From contig JBAZEK010000004.1 of NCBI GenBank assembly GCA_041653995.1, forward strand, positions 168,862 to 232,861: DNA of 64,000 bases. Reading direction: 5' to 3'. This DNA comes from Dehalococcoidia bacterium. Its GTDB lineage: Bacteria; Chloroflexota; Dehalococcoidia; GIF9; UBA5629. The notes under the pieces were generated by a model, which saw only the letters and a list, made by a program, of their open reading frames with translations, was not told the origin of the DNA and ran no database searches. Positions 16,926 to 25,329 of this stretch are shown here, one piece after another. Every line of letters starts with the position of its first letter. The stretch's first letter is position 1. A program made the translations under genes and the position numbers.

Positions 16926-18389
16926 ATGTCATTCTGGGTTATCGCAGTGTCGCTCGCGGCACTGGCAATCGTCGTTCTCATAGCTGTAATTGCAGCCAGG
17001 ACAGCTGCCTTTAAGTCCAGACAGACGAAAACCACTGAAAAGATCGACTATTCTATCGACATCGATGCCGCAGCCTCGCGGTTGTCACAGGCAATAACCT
17101 ACAAAACGGTCTCGAGCCACGACCGATCGCAGTTCGATTTCGAACAGTTCACGGCCTTCCAGGCCTTCCTTGAGAAATCCTTTCCCCGGGCCCACACCAC
17201 CCTGGCAAAGCAGTTGATCAACAGCTACGGCCTGCTCTATATCTGGAAAGGCGCTAATCCCGATCTGAAACCCGTGCTGCTGATGGCCCACCAGGACGTC
17301 GTGCCCGCCTCCGAGGAGGGATGGGAGCACCCTCCCTTCTCCGGCCGTATAGCCGACGGCCGCATCTGGGGCAGGGGGACGCTGGACGACAAAGGCAGCC
17401 TGATGGGCATACTGGAGGCTGTGGAGCACCTGGCCAAAGACGGCTTCAAGCCGTCCCGCTCGATCTACCTTGCCTTCGGCTTCGATGAAGAGGTGGGCGG
17501 AAAAGAAGGGGCGGGCAAGATCGCCGAGCACCTCAGGGCGCAGGGCCTTAAGTTCGAGTACATCATAGACGAGGGCATGGCGGCCACGCAGGGGGTCGCG
17601 CCGGGCATACCCGGCTGGGTAGCTTTAATCGGCATCGCCGAGAAAGGCTACCTGTCGCTGGAATTGAGCACGCAGGCAGAGGGAGGCCATGCCGCCCAGC
17701 CGCCGCGCGAGACCGCGGTAGGCATACTTGCGGCCGCCGTTGCCAGGCTGCAGGCCAAGCCTTTCCCGGCACGGTTTACGGAACCCGCCGCTGCGCTCTT
17801 CGACTACCTGGGTCCGGAGATGCCCTTCCCCGCCAGGATGATCTTCGCCAACATGTGGCTGTTCGGCGGCCTGGTAAAAGGACAGCTGGCCGCCAGGCCC
17901 GTGACCGACGCCTCCATCAGGACGACCACGGCGCCCACGCAGTTCCGGGGCAGCGACCAGGACAACATACTTCCCATGCTGGCCACGGCCGTGATCAACT
18001 TCCGCATACTGCAGGGGGACACCATCGAAAGCGTTACACAGCGCGTGACCAGGATAACAGGCGATCCGCGCGTTAAAATACGTCCCCTCGCCGGCAACCT
18101 CTTTCAGCCATCCCCCACCTCACCCACATCCGGGTGGAGCTTCGGCATGCTGAACGGCGCCATCAGAAGTATCCTGCCCGATGCCATAGTGGCGCCCACG
18201 CTGGTGCTGGGCAGGACCGACTCCTGCTATTTCGTCGACCTCTCCCCCTGCTGCTACCGGTTCGTGCCCGAGCGTGTCAGGTCGGATGAGCTGGCATCCC
18301 TGCACGGGGTTAACGAAAAATTATTGATCAGCAGCTACAAAGAAATAATCTGCTTCTATATACATCTGATAAGCGGCTCATGCAAGTGA
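16926..18389 (+). CDS. M20 family metallopeptidase (carboxypeptidase S/PM20D1-like)
   Basis: About 487 residues. A single N-terminal membrane helix (FWVIAVSLAALAIVVLIAVI) would anchor the enzyme. The zinc-binding pattern is visible: LLMAHQDVVP, then GRGTLDDKG, then FGFDEEVGG (catalytic Glu-Glu), EYIIDEGMA and a C-terminal segment with GRTDSCYF. The lid domain lies between. Relatives cleave peptides or N-acyl amino acids, and PM20D1-type enzymes also make N-acyl amino acids. The ATG at 16926 is preceded by AGAGGAG; an upstream Met at 16830 is unlikely. The CoA-transferase operon follows 28 bases downstream. Confidence 0.88.
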   Translation: MSFWVIAVSLAALAIVVLIAVIAARTAAFKSRQTKTTEKIDYSIDIDAAASRLSQAITYKTVSSHDRSQFDFEQFTAFQAFLEKSFPRAHTTLAKQLINSYGLLYIWKGANPDLKPVLLMAHQDVVPASEEGWEHPPFSGRIADGRIWGRGTLDDKGSLMGILEAVEHLAKDGFKPSRSIYLAFGFDEEVGGKEGAGKIAEHLRAQGLKFEYIIDEGMAATQGVAPGIPGWVALIGIAEKGYLSLELSTQAEGGHAAQPPRETAVGILAAAVARLQAKPFPARFTEPAAALFDYLGPEMPFPARMIFANMWLFGGLVKGQLAARPVTDASIRTTTAPTQFRGSDQDNILPMLATAVINFRILQGDTIESVTQRVTRITGDPRVKIRPLAGNLFQPSPTSPTSGWSFGMLNGAIRSILPDAIVAPTLVLGRTDSCYFVDLSPCCYRFVPERVRSDELASLHGVNEKLLISSYKEIICFYIHLISGSCK

Positions 18390-18417
18390 GCTCGTCAATA
18401 AATAAAGGAGGTTACCC

Positions 18418-19596
18418 ATGTCACAAGGAGCATTATCCGGTATCAGGGTGCTCGACTTCGGCCAGTATATAGCAGGCCCCTTCGCGGGCGCGCTGCTGGC
18501 TGAGCAGGGCGCCGAAGTGATCAAGGTTGAGCGGCCGGGCGGTGACCCCATGCGCGGACAGGACGCTTTTATGGTCTGGAACCGCAGCAAGAAAGGTATC
18601 GTACTTGACCTGAAGAAGCCCGAGGGGCTCAAGATCGCCCTGGATTTGGCTAAAAAAGCCGACGTAATCATTGAGAACTTCAAGCCGGGCACGGCCGACA
18701 AACTGGGCATCGGCTACGATAAGATAAAGGAATTGAACCCGCGGGCGGTGTACTGCTCGATCTCGGGATTCGGCCCAAAGGGGCCTTACGCAGGCTGGGC
18801 CGGCTACGACCAGATCGTCAGCACGGTGGCCTCGGTTTACACCGAGCAGGGACTGGCGACGCACCCGCTCTTCATAGTGCTGCCGCTGGCCAGCCTGTAC
18901 ACTGCCGTGGACGCGGCCTTCTATATCGTATCCGGCCTGTGCGTGCGGGAGAAGACCGGCAGGGGACAGAAGATCGATGTCTCGCTTTTCCGCACCATCC
19001 TCAGCACCTTCCGCCAGTTCAATGTAGACTTCGAGGGCATGTTCCGCGCCCCCTGGGGCCCCACCGGACCCATGCCGCTGTACCGTCCCTACCAGTGCAA
19101 GGACGGCGAGTGGCTGTTTACCGGCCTGGGCAATCCCAAATTCTTCATGCAGTTTGCCGTCGAGCTGGGCCACGATGAGTGGCTGACCGATCCTCTTTTC
19201 GAGGGAGCGCCCTTCCTTATCTTCCCGCCGCGCAACGCTCAGGTGATGTCCATGCTCAAGCCCCTGTACAAAACAAAGACGCGAGCGGAGTGGATAAAGC
19301 AGTTCATGGATGCAAGCATCCCTGTGGCGCCGGTGCAGAACGTCGACGACTTCATGGCCTACAAGCAGGTAATCGCCAGCGACATGGTGCAGACCGTCAA
19401 GGAGCCCAAAAAGGGCAACGTCAGGGAGATGGGTGTGCCTGTGGCCCTGGCGGACACTCCGGGCAAGATCAAGGGGCCGTCGCCGCAACCCGGCCAGCAC
19501 ACGCGCGAAGTGCTCAAGGAGCTGGGTTATTCGGCGCAGGAGATCAAGCGCCTCAAACAGGGTAACGTGATCAAACTGGCTCCGAGGAGGAAATAA
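18418..19596 (+). CDS. CaiB/BaiF (class III) CoA-transferase lacking the catalytic Asp
   Basis: 392 residues. GIRVLDFGQYIAGPFAGALLAEQGAEVIKVE at the N terminus, VWNRSKKGI, SGFGPKGPY and REKTGRGQKIDVS identify the family, which moves CoA between carboxylic acids through an aspartyl-CoA thioester. By counting back from TGRGQ, the catalytic Asp position is Ser159 here; Asp165 is close but not aligned. The next gene keeps Asp159 at the equivalent place, so the two may form a hetero-oligomer. A strong AAAGGAGG precedes the ATG. Confidence 0.93.
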   Translation: MSQGALSGIRVLDFGQYIAGPFAGALLAEQGAEVIKVERPGGDPMRGQDAFMVWNRSKKGIVLDLKKPEGLKIALDLAKKADVIIENFKPGTADKLGIGYDKIKELNPRAVYCSISGFGPKGPYAGWAGYDQIVSTVASVYTEQGLATHPLFIVLPLASLYTAVDAAFYIVSGLCVREKTGRGQKIDVSLFRTILSTFRQFNVDFEGMFRAPWGPTGPMPLYRPYQCKDGEWLFTGLGNPKFFMQFAVELGHDEWLTDPLFEGAPFLIFPPRNAQVMSMLKPLYKTKTRAEWIKQFMDASIPVAPVQNVDDFMAYKQVIASDMVQTVKEPKKGNVREMGVPVALADTPGKIKGPSPQPGQHTREVLKELGYSAQEIKRLKQGNVIKLAPRRK

Positions 19597-19600
19597 GAAA

Positions 19601-20791
19601 ATGATGCCGTTAGAGAAAATCAGGGTAGCAGATTTCACCACCATGCTGGCCGGCGCCGGCGTATGCCGGGAGCTGGCCGACCTCGGCGCGGACGTGATCA
19701 AGATCGAGCCTATCGACGGCGATTCCTGGCGCATGCTGGCCGGCGGGTTCATGGGCGTTAACCGCGGCAAGCGCGGCATCGTGATCGACCTCAGACAGGA
19801 GGAGGCCAGAAAGATCGCCCACAGGCTGATCTCCACCTGCGACATGGTCGTGGAGAACTCCCGTCCGGGCATCATGAAAAAGCTCGGCATGGACTACGAG
19901 ACCGTCAAGAAGATAAAGCCGGACATACTATATGTTTCCATGCCCGCATTCGGATCGAAAGGTCCTGATGCGGAACGTCCCGGTTACGATCCCCTATTCC
20001 AGGCCATGAGCGGCCAGATGCTGGGACAGGGTGGACCCGGCAAGACGCCGATCTTCCACAAGATACAGCTCAACGATGAGATGGGGCCCATGCTGGGCGC
20101 CTTCGGCGCGTCTCTGGCCCTTTTCAATAAGCTGCGCACGGGGCAGGGCCAGTTTGTGGAGACCTCGTTGCTGCGCTCGGCCGTCACGATACAATCGGGC
20201 AATTTCATCCAGTACAAGGGCATGAAGCGCAAATACCTGGGCAAGCCGGACATCAAGGGGCTGGGCGCGCTCGACCGCCTCTACCAGGGCATCGACGGCG
20301 GCTGGCTTTACATTTACTGTCCCAAGGAGGCGCACTGGCAAACCCTGTGCAAGGTGCTGGGCCTGACCGCCCTCACCACGGATCCGCGCTTCGCCACCCC
20401 TGGCGCCCGCAAGAAGCACGACAGGGAGCTCACAGCCATACTGGAGGAGACCTTCTTCACCACGCCCGCCAACGCCTGGTCGCTACTGCTGGCGATGCAG
20501 GGCGTGCCCGCAGCGCAGGGCCAGGGCATCGTCGACCTGCTGCAAAGCGACGCTCACTGCAAGGCCACCGGAGTGTATGAATTTCAGGAACATCCGCAAT
20601 GGGGCAAAGTGCAGCTGCAGGGTATCAACGCGGAGTTCTCGGAGACACCGGGCAAAGTGCTGAGGCCCGGGCCCATGCTGGGCGAGCACACCACAGAGGT
20701 GCTGCTGGAGATCGGATATACCAAAGAGCAGATCGAGGACTTCAAGGCCAGGAAGCTGGTCCTGCAGGCCGAGGTACCCGCTAAGAAGTAG
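19601..20791 (+). CDS. CaiB/BaiF (class III) CoA-transferase with catalytic Asp
   Basis: 396 residues. Family features are IRVADFTTMLAGAGVCRELADLGADVIKIE, MGVNRGKRGIVIDL, PAFGSKGP and LRTGQGQFVETS. The aligned catalytic residue is Asp159 (LNDEMG), so this copy looks active. It begins 4 bases after the upstream CoA-transferase gene. The two are similar in length but not close in sequence, so a heteromeric enzyme similar in design to two-subunit class III CoA-transferases (BbsEF type) is likely. Two enoyl-CoA hydratase genes follow, so the CoA ester made is probably hydrated next. Confidence 0.93.
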   Translation: MMPLEKIRVADFTTMLAGAGVCRELADLGADVIKIEPIDGDSWRMLAGGFMGVNRGKRGIVIDLRQEEARKIAHRLISTCDMVVENSRPGIMKKLGMDYETVKKIKPDILYVSMPAFGSKGPDAERPGYDPLFQAMSGQMLGQGGPGKTPIFHKIQLNDEMGPMLGAFGASLALFNKLRTGQGQFVETSLLRSAVTIQSGNFIQYKGMKRKYLGKPDIKGLGALDRLYQGIDGGWLYIYCPKEAHWQTLCKVLGLTALTTDPRFATPGARKKHDRELTAILEETFFTTPANAWSLLLAMQGVPAAQGQGIVDLLQSDAHCKATGVYEFQEHPQWGKVQLQGINAEFSETPGKVLRPGPMLGEHTTEVLLEIGYTKEQIEDFKARKLVLQAEVPAKK

Positions 20792-20797
20792 CCGCTT

Positions 20798-21529
20798 ATG
20801 AGCTCGACTACTACTTTCGAATGCAATCGCGGACTGGCTGTAATCAGGCTGGCGCAGGACGGGCCCGGGCCCGACCTGGCTGCCCGGCTGGCTGTAATCT
20901 GCGATGAACTGAACTACGATACTGAGATCAGGGCCGCTGTCATCACCGGCAGCGGCCCTGCCTTCTGCGGAGATGCCGAATCCACCCGCGGGGAACAGCC
21001 CGCCTTTTCGCTGTCGGCGCCTGTAGCGTCGCTCAATTGCCCGGTGATCGCGGCCATCAACGGTGACGCCATCGGAATCGGACTGGAGCTGGCGCTGGCC
21101 TGCGATATCAGGATCGCGGCGGAAACGGCGCACTTCTCCCTGCCCGGCATCCAGCATGGTCTGATACCCTCGGACGGCGCCACGCAGCGGCTGCCCCGTC
21201 TGGTGGGGCGCGCCAAGGCCGTGGAGATGATGCTGACCGGCGAGGTTATATCCGCGGACGAAGCCCTGCGTATCGGGCTGGTCAGCCGGGTCGTGCCGGC
21301 AAAAGACGTGCTGAACGTTGCGCTGGAGATGGGACGCGAGATGGCCGGCAAGGCTTCGTGGGCACTCAGGTACTGCAAAGAGGCCGTGTACAAGGGGCTG
21401 GATAGGACGCTGGCCCAGGGGCTGCAGCTCGAGGGGGATCTTTACTTCCTGCTGCATACCACCGAAGACCGCATTGAAGGCGTCAACGCCTTCAGAGAGA
21501 AGCGCAAACCCGAATTCAAGGGGAAATGA
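20798..21529 (+). CDS. enoyl-CoA hydratase/isomerase family protein
   Basis: 243 residues. The crotonase pattern is present: AAVITGSGPAFCGDAE (oxyanion-hole strand), CPVIAAINGDAIGIGLELALACDIRIAAE, and GLIPSDGATQRLPRLVGRAKAVEMMLTGE, with a normal C-terminal helix ending EGVNAFREKRKPEFKGK. In the first active-site region the usual Glu pair is not obvious, because the GI(L)PSDGATQRL segment has Asp in place of the second Glu; this may make it an isomerase- or hydrolase-like member. It overlaps the following hydratase gene by 4 bases (ATGA). Confidence 0.9.
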   Translation: MSSTTTFECNRGLAVIRLAQDGPGPDLAARLAVICDELNYDTEIRAAVITGSGPAFCGDAESTRGEQPAFSLSAPVASLNCPVIAAINGDAIGIGLELALACDIRIAAETAHFSLPGIQHGLIPSDGATQRLPRLVGRAKAVEMMLTGEVISADEALRIGLVSRVVPAKDVLNVALEMGREMAGKASWALRYCKEAVYKGLDRTLAQGLQLEGDLYFLLHTTEDRIEGVNAFREKRKPEFKGK

Positions 21530-22215
21530 TGGACGGATTCGAGACCATCATCTTCGAAAAGAAGGGGCACACAGCCTTCATTACGCTCAACCGTCCCCGG
21601 GTGTTGAATATCTACAACGTCCGCATGCGCGACGAGCTTTACGAAGTGCTCTCGGCCATACAATCTGATTCGGATGTACACGTAGCCATAATCAGGGGCG
21701 CGGGGGAGAAGGCCTTCTGCGCCGGCGCCGATCTGAGCGAGTTCCTCTCCGCTCCCGCGCCCGTATTTGCCCGCCATGTGCGCTGGCAGAGGGACGTATG
21801 GGGGCTCTTTCTCAACCTGCCGCAGCCCGTAATTGGCGCGCTGCACGGCTACGTCTTCGGCTCCGGCATCGAGATGGCCATGTGCTGTGATATCAGGATT
21901 GCTGCTGAAGACGCCGTATTCGGGCTGCCGGAGGTAGCGCTGGGCTTCATACCCGCAGCCGGCGCCACGCAGACCGTGCCCCGCGCCGTAGGTCCCGGCC
22001 AGGCTCTTGATTTATTGCTGACCGGCCGCCGGGTGGGAGCGCAGGAGGCCCTTGAGATGAGACTGGTCAACCGTGTGGTTCCGCGCGCCGATCTGCAGGC
22101 GGAAGCTGAAAAGCTGGCCGAAATAATAGCCGGCTACGATCAAAGGGCAGTGCGGAAGCTGAAGGAATCAGTCTCAAGGGGATTGGACTTACCGGTTTCC
22201 ATCCGGTCATTGTGA
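21526..22215 (+). CDS. enoyl-CoA hydratase/isomerase family protein, C terminus cut short by a repeat
   Basis: 229 residues. AFITLNRPRVLNIYN, AIIRGAGEKAFCAGADL, GSGIEMAMCCDIRIAAEDAVFGLPEVALGFIPAAGATQTVPRAVG identify a crotonase-fold hydratase/isomerase; Glu in GLPEVALG corresponds to a conserved active-site region. The protein stops at SRGLDLPVSIRSL, about 30 residues earlier than its neighbour, losing the EGxxAFxEKRxPxF helix. The stop falls exactly where the CGTCATTGCGAG repeat block begins, so the repeat probably removed the original end. The last helix contributes to trimer contacts in this family, so activity is uncertain. Confidence 0.88.
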   Translation: MMDGFETIIFEKKGHTAFITLNRPRVLNIYNVRMRDELYEVLSAIQSDSDVHVAIIRGAGEKAFCAGADLSEFLSAPAPVFARHVRWQRDVWGLFLNLPQPVIGALHGYVFGSGIEMAMCCDIRIAAEDAVFGLPEVALGFIPAAGATQTVPRAVGPGQALDLLLTGRRVGAQEALEMRLVNRVVPRADLQAEAEKLAEIIAGYDQRAVRKLKESVSRGLDLPVSIRSL

Positions 22216-22380
22216 CTTTTTCCATCGTCATTGCGAGCCCGAAGGGCGCAGCAATCTTCATCCACTCATGTCATTGCGGCTTTTTTCACTCGTCATTGCG
22301 AGCGAAGCGTGGCAATCTTGTGTTCTGAACCATGACAACAGCAGATTGCCGCGTAGCCTGCGGCTGCTCGCAATGACTCC
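22203..22380. repeat. cluster of CGTCATTGCGAG dispersed palindromic repeats
   Basis: Two direct units start with CGTCATTGCGAG at 22226 and 22291, each running through GCAATC. A third, inverted unit (GATTGC ... CTCGCAATGAC) lies at 22342-22378. A partial unit (GTCATTGCGGC) lies between. The block fills the gap between the truncated hydratase and the coiled-coil gene. The same family occurs at 37251-37375 and as a fragment at 14476-14488. Confidence 0.85.
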
Positions 22381-22391
22381 GTAGCCTAACT

Positions 22392-22616
22392 TCAGATACG
22401 CCTGCCGGAGTCATCCGATTCCAGTACTTTTATCTGCCTCTGGATCTTATTGATCTCCTGCGCGAGCCAGATGATGTCGTTCCTGTAATTGGAATTGCCG
22501 TCGATGTGCTGCAGGAGCTCCCTCATCCTCTTTTCCAATGCCGCCGATTTGTCCCGCAGCGCTGCAATATCCAGCTCTTTTTGTTTGCGTAGTGAATTCC
22601 GATCAATCTCCGTCAT
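22392..22616 (-). CDS. small coiled-coil protein, unknown
   Basis: 74 residues, highly charged, with heptad-like leucines and isoleucines (LRKQKELDIAALRDKSAALEKRMRELLQHI and IIWLAQEINKIQRQIKVLE), so two helices that could pair as a coiled coil. No signal peptide, membrane segment or known motif. I do not recognise it. It lies alone between two repeat blocks, and the codon pattern and clear amphipathic helices make a real gene likely. It may be a remnant of a larger locus that the repeats broke up. Confidence 0.55.
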   Translation of the reverse strand: MTEIDRNSLRKQKELDIAALRDKSAALEKRMRELLQHIDGNSNYRNDIIWLAQEINKIQRQIKVLESDDSGRRI

Positions 22617-22677
22617 GACATTAAACTTGTATGATAGTCATATTGATCTTGAAAAATTATACGCCGGTTCACGCCCA

Positions 22678-22763
22678 TTTGTCGATAAACTCGCCTATCC
22701 CTATCTGTGTAGGGGCGTACCTTCAGGTGCGCCCGCATTGTTTGTCGATAAACTCGCCGATCC
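22678..22763. repeat. GTAGGGGC-family repeat flanked by a 23-base direct duplication
   Basis: TTTGTCGATAAACTCGCC occurs at 22678-22695 and again at 22741-22758; with the following ATCC the duplication is 23 bases with one mismatch. Between the copies is TGTAGGGGCGTACCTTCAGG and GTGCGCCCGC (22708-22736), a short copy of the dispersed repeat. One copy of the duplication is the end of the hydrolase coding sequence. The arrangement looks like insertion with duplication of the target. Confidence 0.85.
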
Positions 22764-23637
22764 GCTTTACGGCACGGCGGCTCTCGGGCATAAAGCTGGC
22801 CGCGAACTGCCATACATGCTGCATCCTTGGCCACTCATCGAGTACTACATCGACACCCGCCTGCTTCGCGCGCTCTGCCAGGCGTGTCGAGTCCGCCAGC
22901 AGCACCTCGTCCAATCCTACCTGTACCAGCAGCGGAGGCAGCCCTTTCAGGTCGGCGTAGAGCGGTGATATCAGGGGAGTCTTCGCATCGAGCTCTCCCA
23001 TGTACATCTTTGCGAATGCGTGTTCCTTATAATCGAAGATAATCAGATCGGCTTTGGCTTTGCTCTTCCATGTTTCCCCCGTGAACGCCAGGTCGGTCCA
23101 GGGTGAGAGGCAGACGCAGGCCGCAGGTGGGGGAACATTTTTATCCCGTAAGCTGATCAGTAGTGCGACAGCCAGGCCACCGCCCGCAGAATCGCCCGCT
23201 ATGGCTATGTGTTTGGGCTCGATCCCATCCTTAATCAGCCATTTATAGGCGGCCACGGCGTCCTCGACCGCCGCCGGGTGTGGATGCTCCGGCGCCAGCC
23301 GGTAATCAAGTAGTATCGCACGGGCTTTGGAGGCGACAGCGATATTGGCGACCAGGGAGCGGTGCGAATTGCAGGAGCCGCATGTATAGGACCCGCCGTG
23401 AAGGTACAGGACCACCCTGCCTTCGGGTATGCCGGGTGGGATCAGCCATTCAGCCGGGACGCCGCCAGCGGAGGCTTTTTCGACAGCGACGCCTTTGGGC
23501 AGCTTGAACATAGCGCCCAGCTTATCTAATTCAATACGTTCTTTCTTTAAATCGGTCTCATTAGTCCTGGGTGCGAAAGCATGTTGAAGTCGAAAATATA
23601 CTTCGAGTACCCTTGCCTGCAAGCTAAGCATAACCAC
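22723..23637 (-). CDS. alpha/beta hydrolase (hormone-sensitive-lipase type), C terminus altered by a repeat
   Basis: 304 residues. VVLYLHGGSYTCGS carries the HGG oxyanion motif, IAIAGDSAGGGLA the nucleophile (GDSAG), with DEVLLADS and the C-terminal WPRMQHVWQ supplying the Asp and His; this is the HSL/arylesterase family. The last residues QCGRT and the stop codon are encoded by an inserted GTAGGGGC repeat. The duplicated target copy downstream still spells FIDKWA then stop, which is probably the original end. The catalytic triad is intact, so the enzyme is probably active on short-chain esters. Confidence 0.9.
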   Translation of the reverse strand: MVMLSLQARVLEVYFRLQHAFAPRTNETDLKKERIELDKLGAMFKLPKGVAVEKASAGGVPAEWLIPPGIPEGRVVLYLHGGSYTCGSCNSHRSLVANIAVASKARAILLDYRLAPEHPHPAAVEDAVAAYKWLIKDGIEPKHIAIAGDSAGGGLAVALLISLRDKNVPPPAACVCLSPWTDLAFTGETWKSKAKADLIIFDYKEHAFAKMYMGELDAKTPLISPLYADLKGLPPLLVQVGLDEVLLADSTRLAERAKQAGVDVVLDEWPRMQHVWQFAASFMPESRRAVKRIGEFIDKQCGRT

Positions 23638-23768
23638 TCATCTCCTTATCATGTTTGATCACAACGTCCCCTGCCATATCCAGTGCCTCACCTAATCAGT
23701 GCGGATTATATCATAGATGTATGTTGACAGCTTGCAGATCCGTAGGAGGGGATTTAGACTATTAACAA

Positions 23769-24203
23769 ATGTTCAAGCACTTACTGCTGCTCAGCTCTCT
23801 GTTCCTTTTTATTACCGCAGCTGGATGCCAGGGTAGCGAAGGTAGGATTCAGGCATCCCTTGATAAAGAATTCTCGTTGTCCATAGGCCAGACCGCCGAA
23901 ATAAAAAGCGAAGGGATTACCTTGCAGTTTGAGGGAATCCAGGAGGATAGTCGGTGTCCTGAAGGGGCGACCTGTTTCTGGGCGGGAAGAGTGATAGGCA
24001 CCTTGCTGATTACCGATAATGGATTGACGTCAAGAATAATGCTGACCGAACCGCGCCCGACCGACCAGCCGGATGCAAATACTTATAAGCAGTATAGATT
24101 TGCCTCACAGGTACAACCATACCCGGAATTAGGTAAACAAATATCTAAGGATGACTACCGCCTGTTCTTAACCGTAAAAAAGATACCGTCTGGAATTTAT
24201 TAA
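23769..24203 (+). CDS. lipoprotein with Cys-pair domain, unknown
   Basis: 144 residues. A signal peptide ends in the lipobox TAAGC (Cys20), so the mature protein should be lipid-anchored. The body contains FSLSIGQTAEI, a beta strand pattern, and SRCPEGATCFWAGRV, a CPxGxxCxWAG motif that I have seen in many small bacterial lipoproteins of unknown function. No partner is evident. It is the first gene in a run of orphan genes with visibly lower GC than their surroundings. Confidence 0.75.
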   Translation: MFKHLLLLSSLFLFITAAGCQGSEGRIQASLDKEFSLSIGQTAEIKSEGITLQFEGIQEDSRCPEGATCFWAGRVIGTLLITDNGLTSRIMLTEPRPTDQPDANTYKQYRFASQVQPYPELGKQISKDDYRLFLTVKKIPSGIY

Positions 24204-24394
24204 AAGTCTTTCGCCTTTTTAGTAATATATGCTTCGAGGGTCGGAAGAACAGTTTAGAAATCTACAGGGTAGCAGACATTGGGGATGAGTCTCGCAGAAT
24301 TTGTGAATTTGTAGTTGAAAAATAGGGTGGTCTATAAAATAGAGTGGGGCCAATGTATAATAAACTATTCTATTTAAGGGGAGGGGGGCCAGTC

Positions 24395-24580
24395 ATGGTT
24401 AAAACCATATTGGGTTGGGCATTGACGATTATTGGAATCCTTTTAGCTATGCTACCGACGATTTACATATTCACAGGAGGAAAACTTGATATAGTCACCT
24501 TATTTTTATGTAGTTTGTTTGCATGCGGATCGATCATTACTGGTACATGGTTGCTACGTTCTGCAAAAACACAAAGATGA
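24395..24580 (+). CDS. small membrane protein, unknown
   Basis: About 61 residues with two hydrophobic helices (ILGWALTIIGILLAMLPTIYIF and IVTLFLCSLFACGSIITGTWLL). The ATG at 24395 is preceded by GGGGAGGGGG; an earlier in-frame Met at 24344 has no such site. Not recognised. It lies in the AT-rich block. Confidence 0.55.
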   Translation: MVKTILGWALTIIGILLAMLPTIYIFTGGKLDIVTLFLCSLFACGSIITGTWLLRSAKTQR

Positions 24581-24634
24581 ACTTGCTCATCATTTATCCA
24601 TTAGTCAGGTTGCATTCAGGGTTATACTATAGAA

Positions 24635-25255
24635 ATGCGAAAATATATGATTAAAACACTCCTCAAGGAATTAAACCAAGGAGATAGTGCCAGGCGAAAG
24701 CGCGCAATAATGGCATTTTGGCAAATATTGTATGCAGTGCAATATGACTTAACAGCGATAAGTCCAGAGTTAATTGGTGCTATACCTCATCTTATCAATG
24801 CTTTCAAGTACGATGTGGAAATAAGGAGAGAAGCTGAGGATATATTAGTATGGTATGGAGCAGCTAGCTTACCTGCACTTATTAATACTGTAAAAGAAGG
24901 TGATAGACTCATATGTGGCAGCATTTTGACAACACTATGGCGAGAAAGTAAGAAAACAAAAAAATTAAAACCTCTCCTCATTCCATTTATACCAGATTTG
25001 CTTCCACTATTACAATCCGGGGATTACTATATTCGAGCTTACGTGGTTAGACTTTTGGGTGTAATTGGAGACAAATCTATTATTCCTGATCTGGAATTGC
25101 TTAATAGGCAAATCGAAGAGGAAATTGCTTTAATGGGGAGAGATATTCAATACTCGATAACCGAATACGCTTCAGGTTGGACTACAGATATCAAAGATTC
25201 AATAATGGCGGAAATAAAAGAGGCTGTACAAAAATTAACAAATACAAGTGAATAA
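24635..25255 (+). CDS. HEAT-repeat-like protein, unknown
   Basis: 206 residues, all-helical, with three or four HEAT-like helix pairs: ELIGAIPHLINAFKYDVEIRREAEDILVWYG, ASLPALINTVKEGDRLICGSILTTL, and LIPFIPDLLPLLQSGDYYIRAYVVRLLGVIGDKSIIPDLE. Such repeats usually mediate protein contacts. No signal peptide. The start at 24635 lacks a clear ribosome site, and the second Met (24647) is an alternative. The base composition is clearly lower in GC than the metabolic genes around, suggesting transfer. Function unknown. Confidence 0.7.
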   Translation: MRKYMIKTLLKELNQGDSARRKRAIMAFWQILYAVQYDLTAISPELIGAIPHLINAFKYDVEIRREAEDILVWYGAASLPALINTVKEGDRLICGSILTTLWRESKKTKKLKPLLIPFIPDLLPLLQSGDYYIRAYVVRLLGVIGDKSIIPDLELLNRQIEEEIALMGRDIQYSITEYASGWTTDIKDSIMAEIKEAVQKLTNTSE

Positions 25256-25329
25256 ATTTAAAGTGTAATGTGCAAGCCTTCGTCTGACCGGTTTTGGTCA
25301 AAGTATGCGTGATAACGGAGAGGATATCA

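Noticed and set aside
18433..19890. 485-codon open frame on the minus strand
   Set aside because: It lies opposite two well-supported CoA-transferase genes and has the composition of a shadow frame without recognisable motifs.
22203..22380. CRISPR array in the repeat-rich gap
   Set aside because: Units are few, unequally spaced, partly inverted and also dispersed elsewhere; not a regular repeat-spacer pattern.
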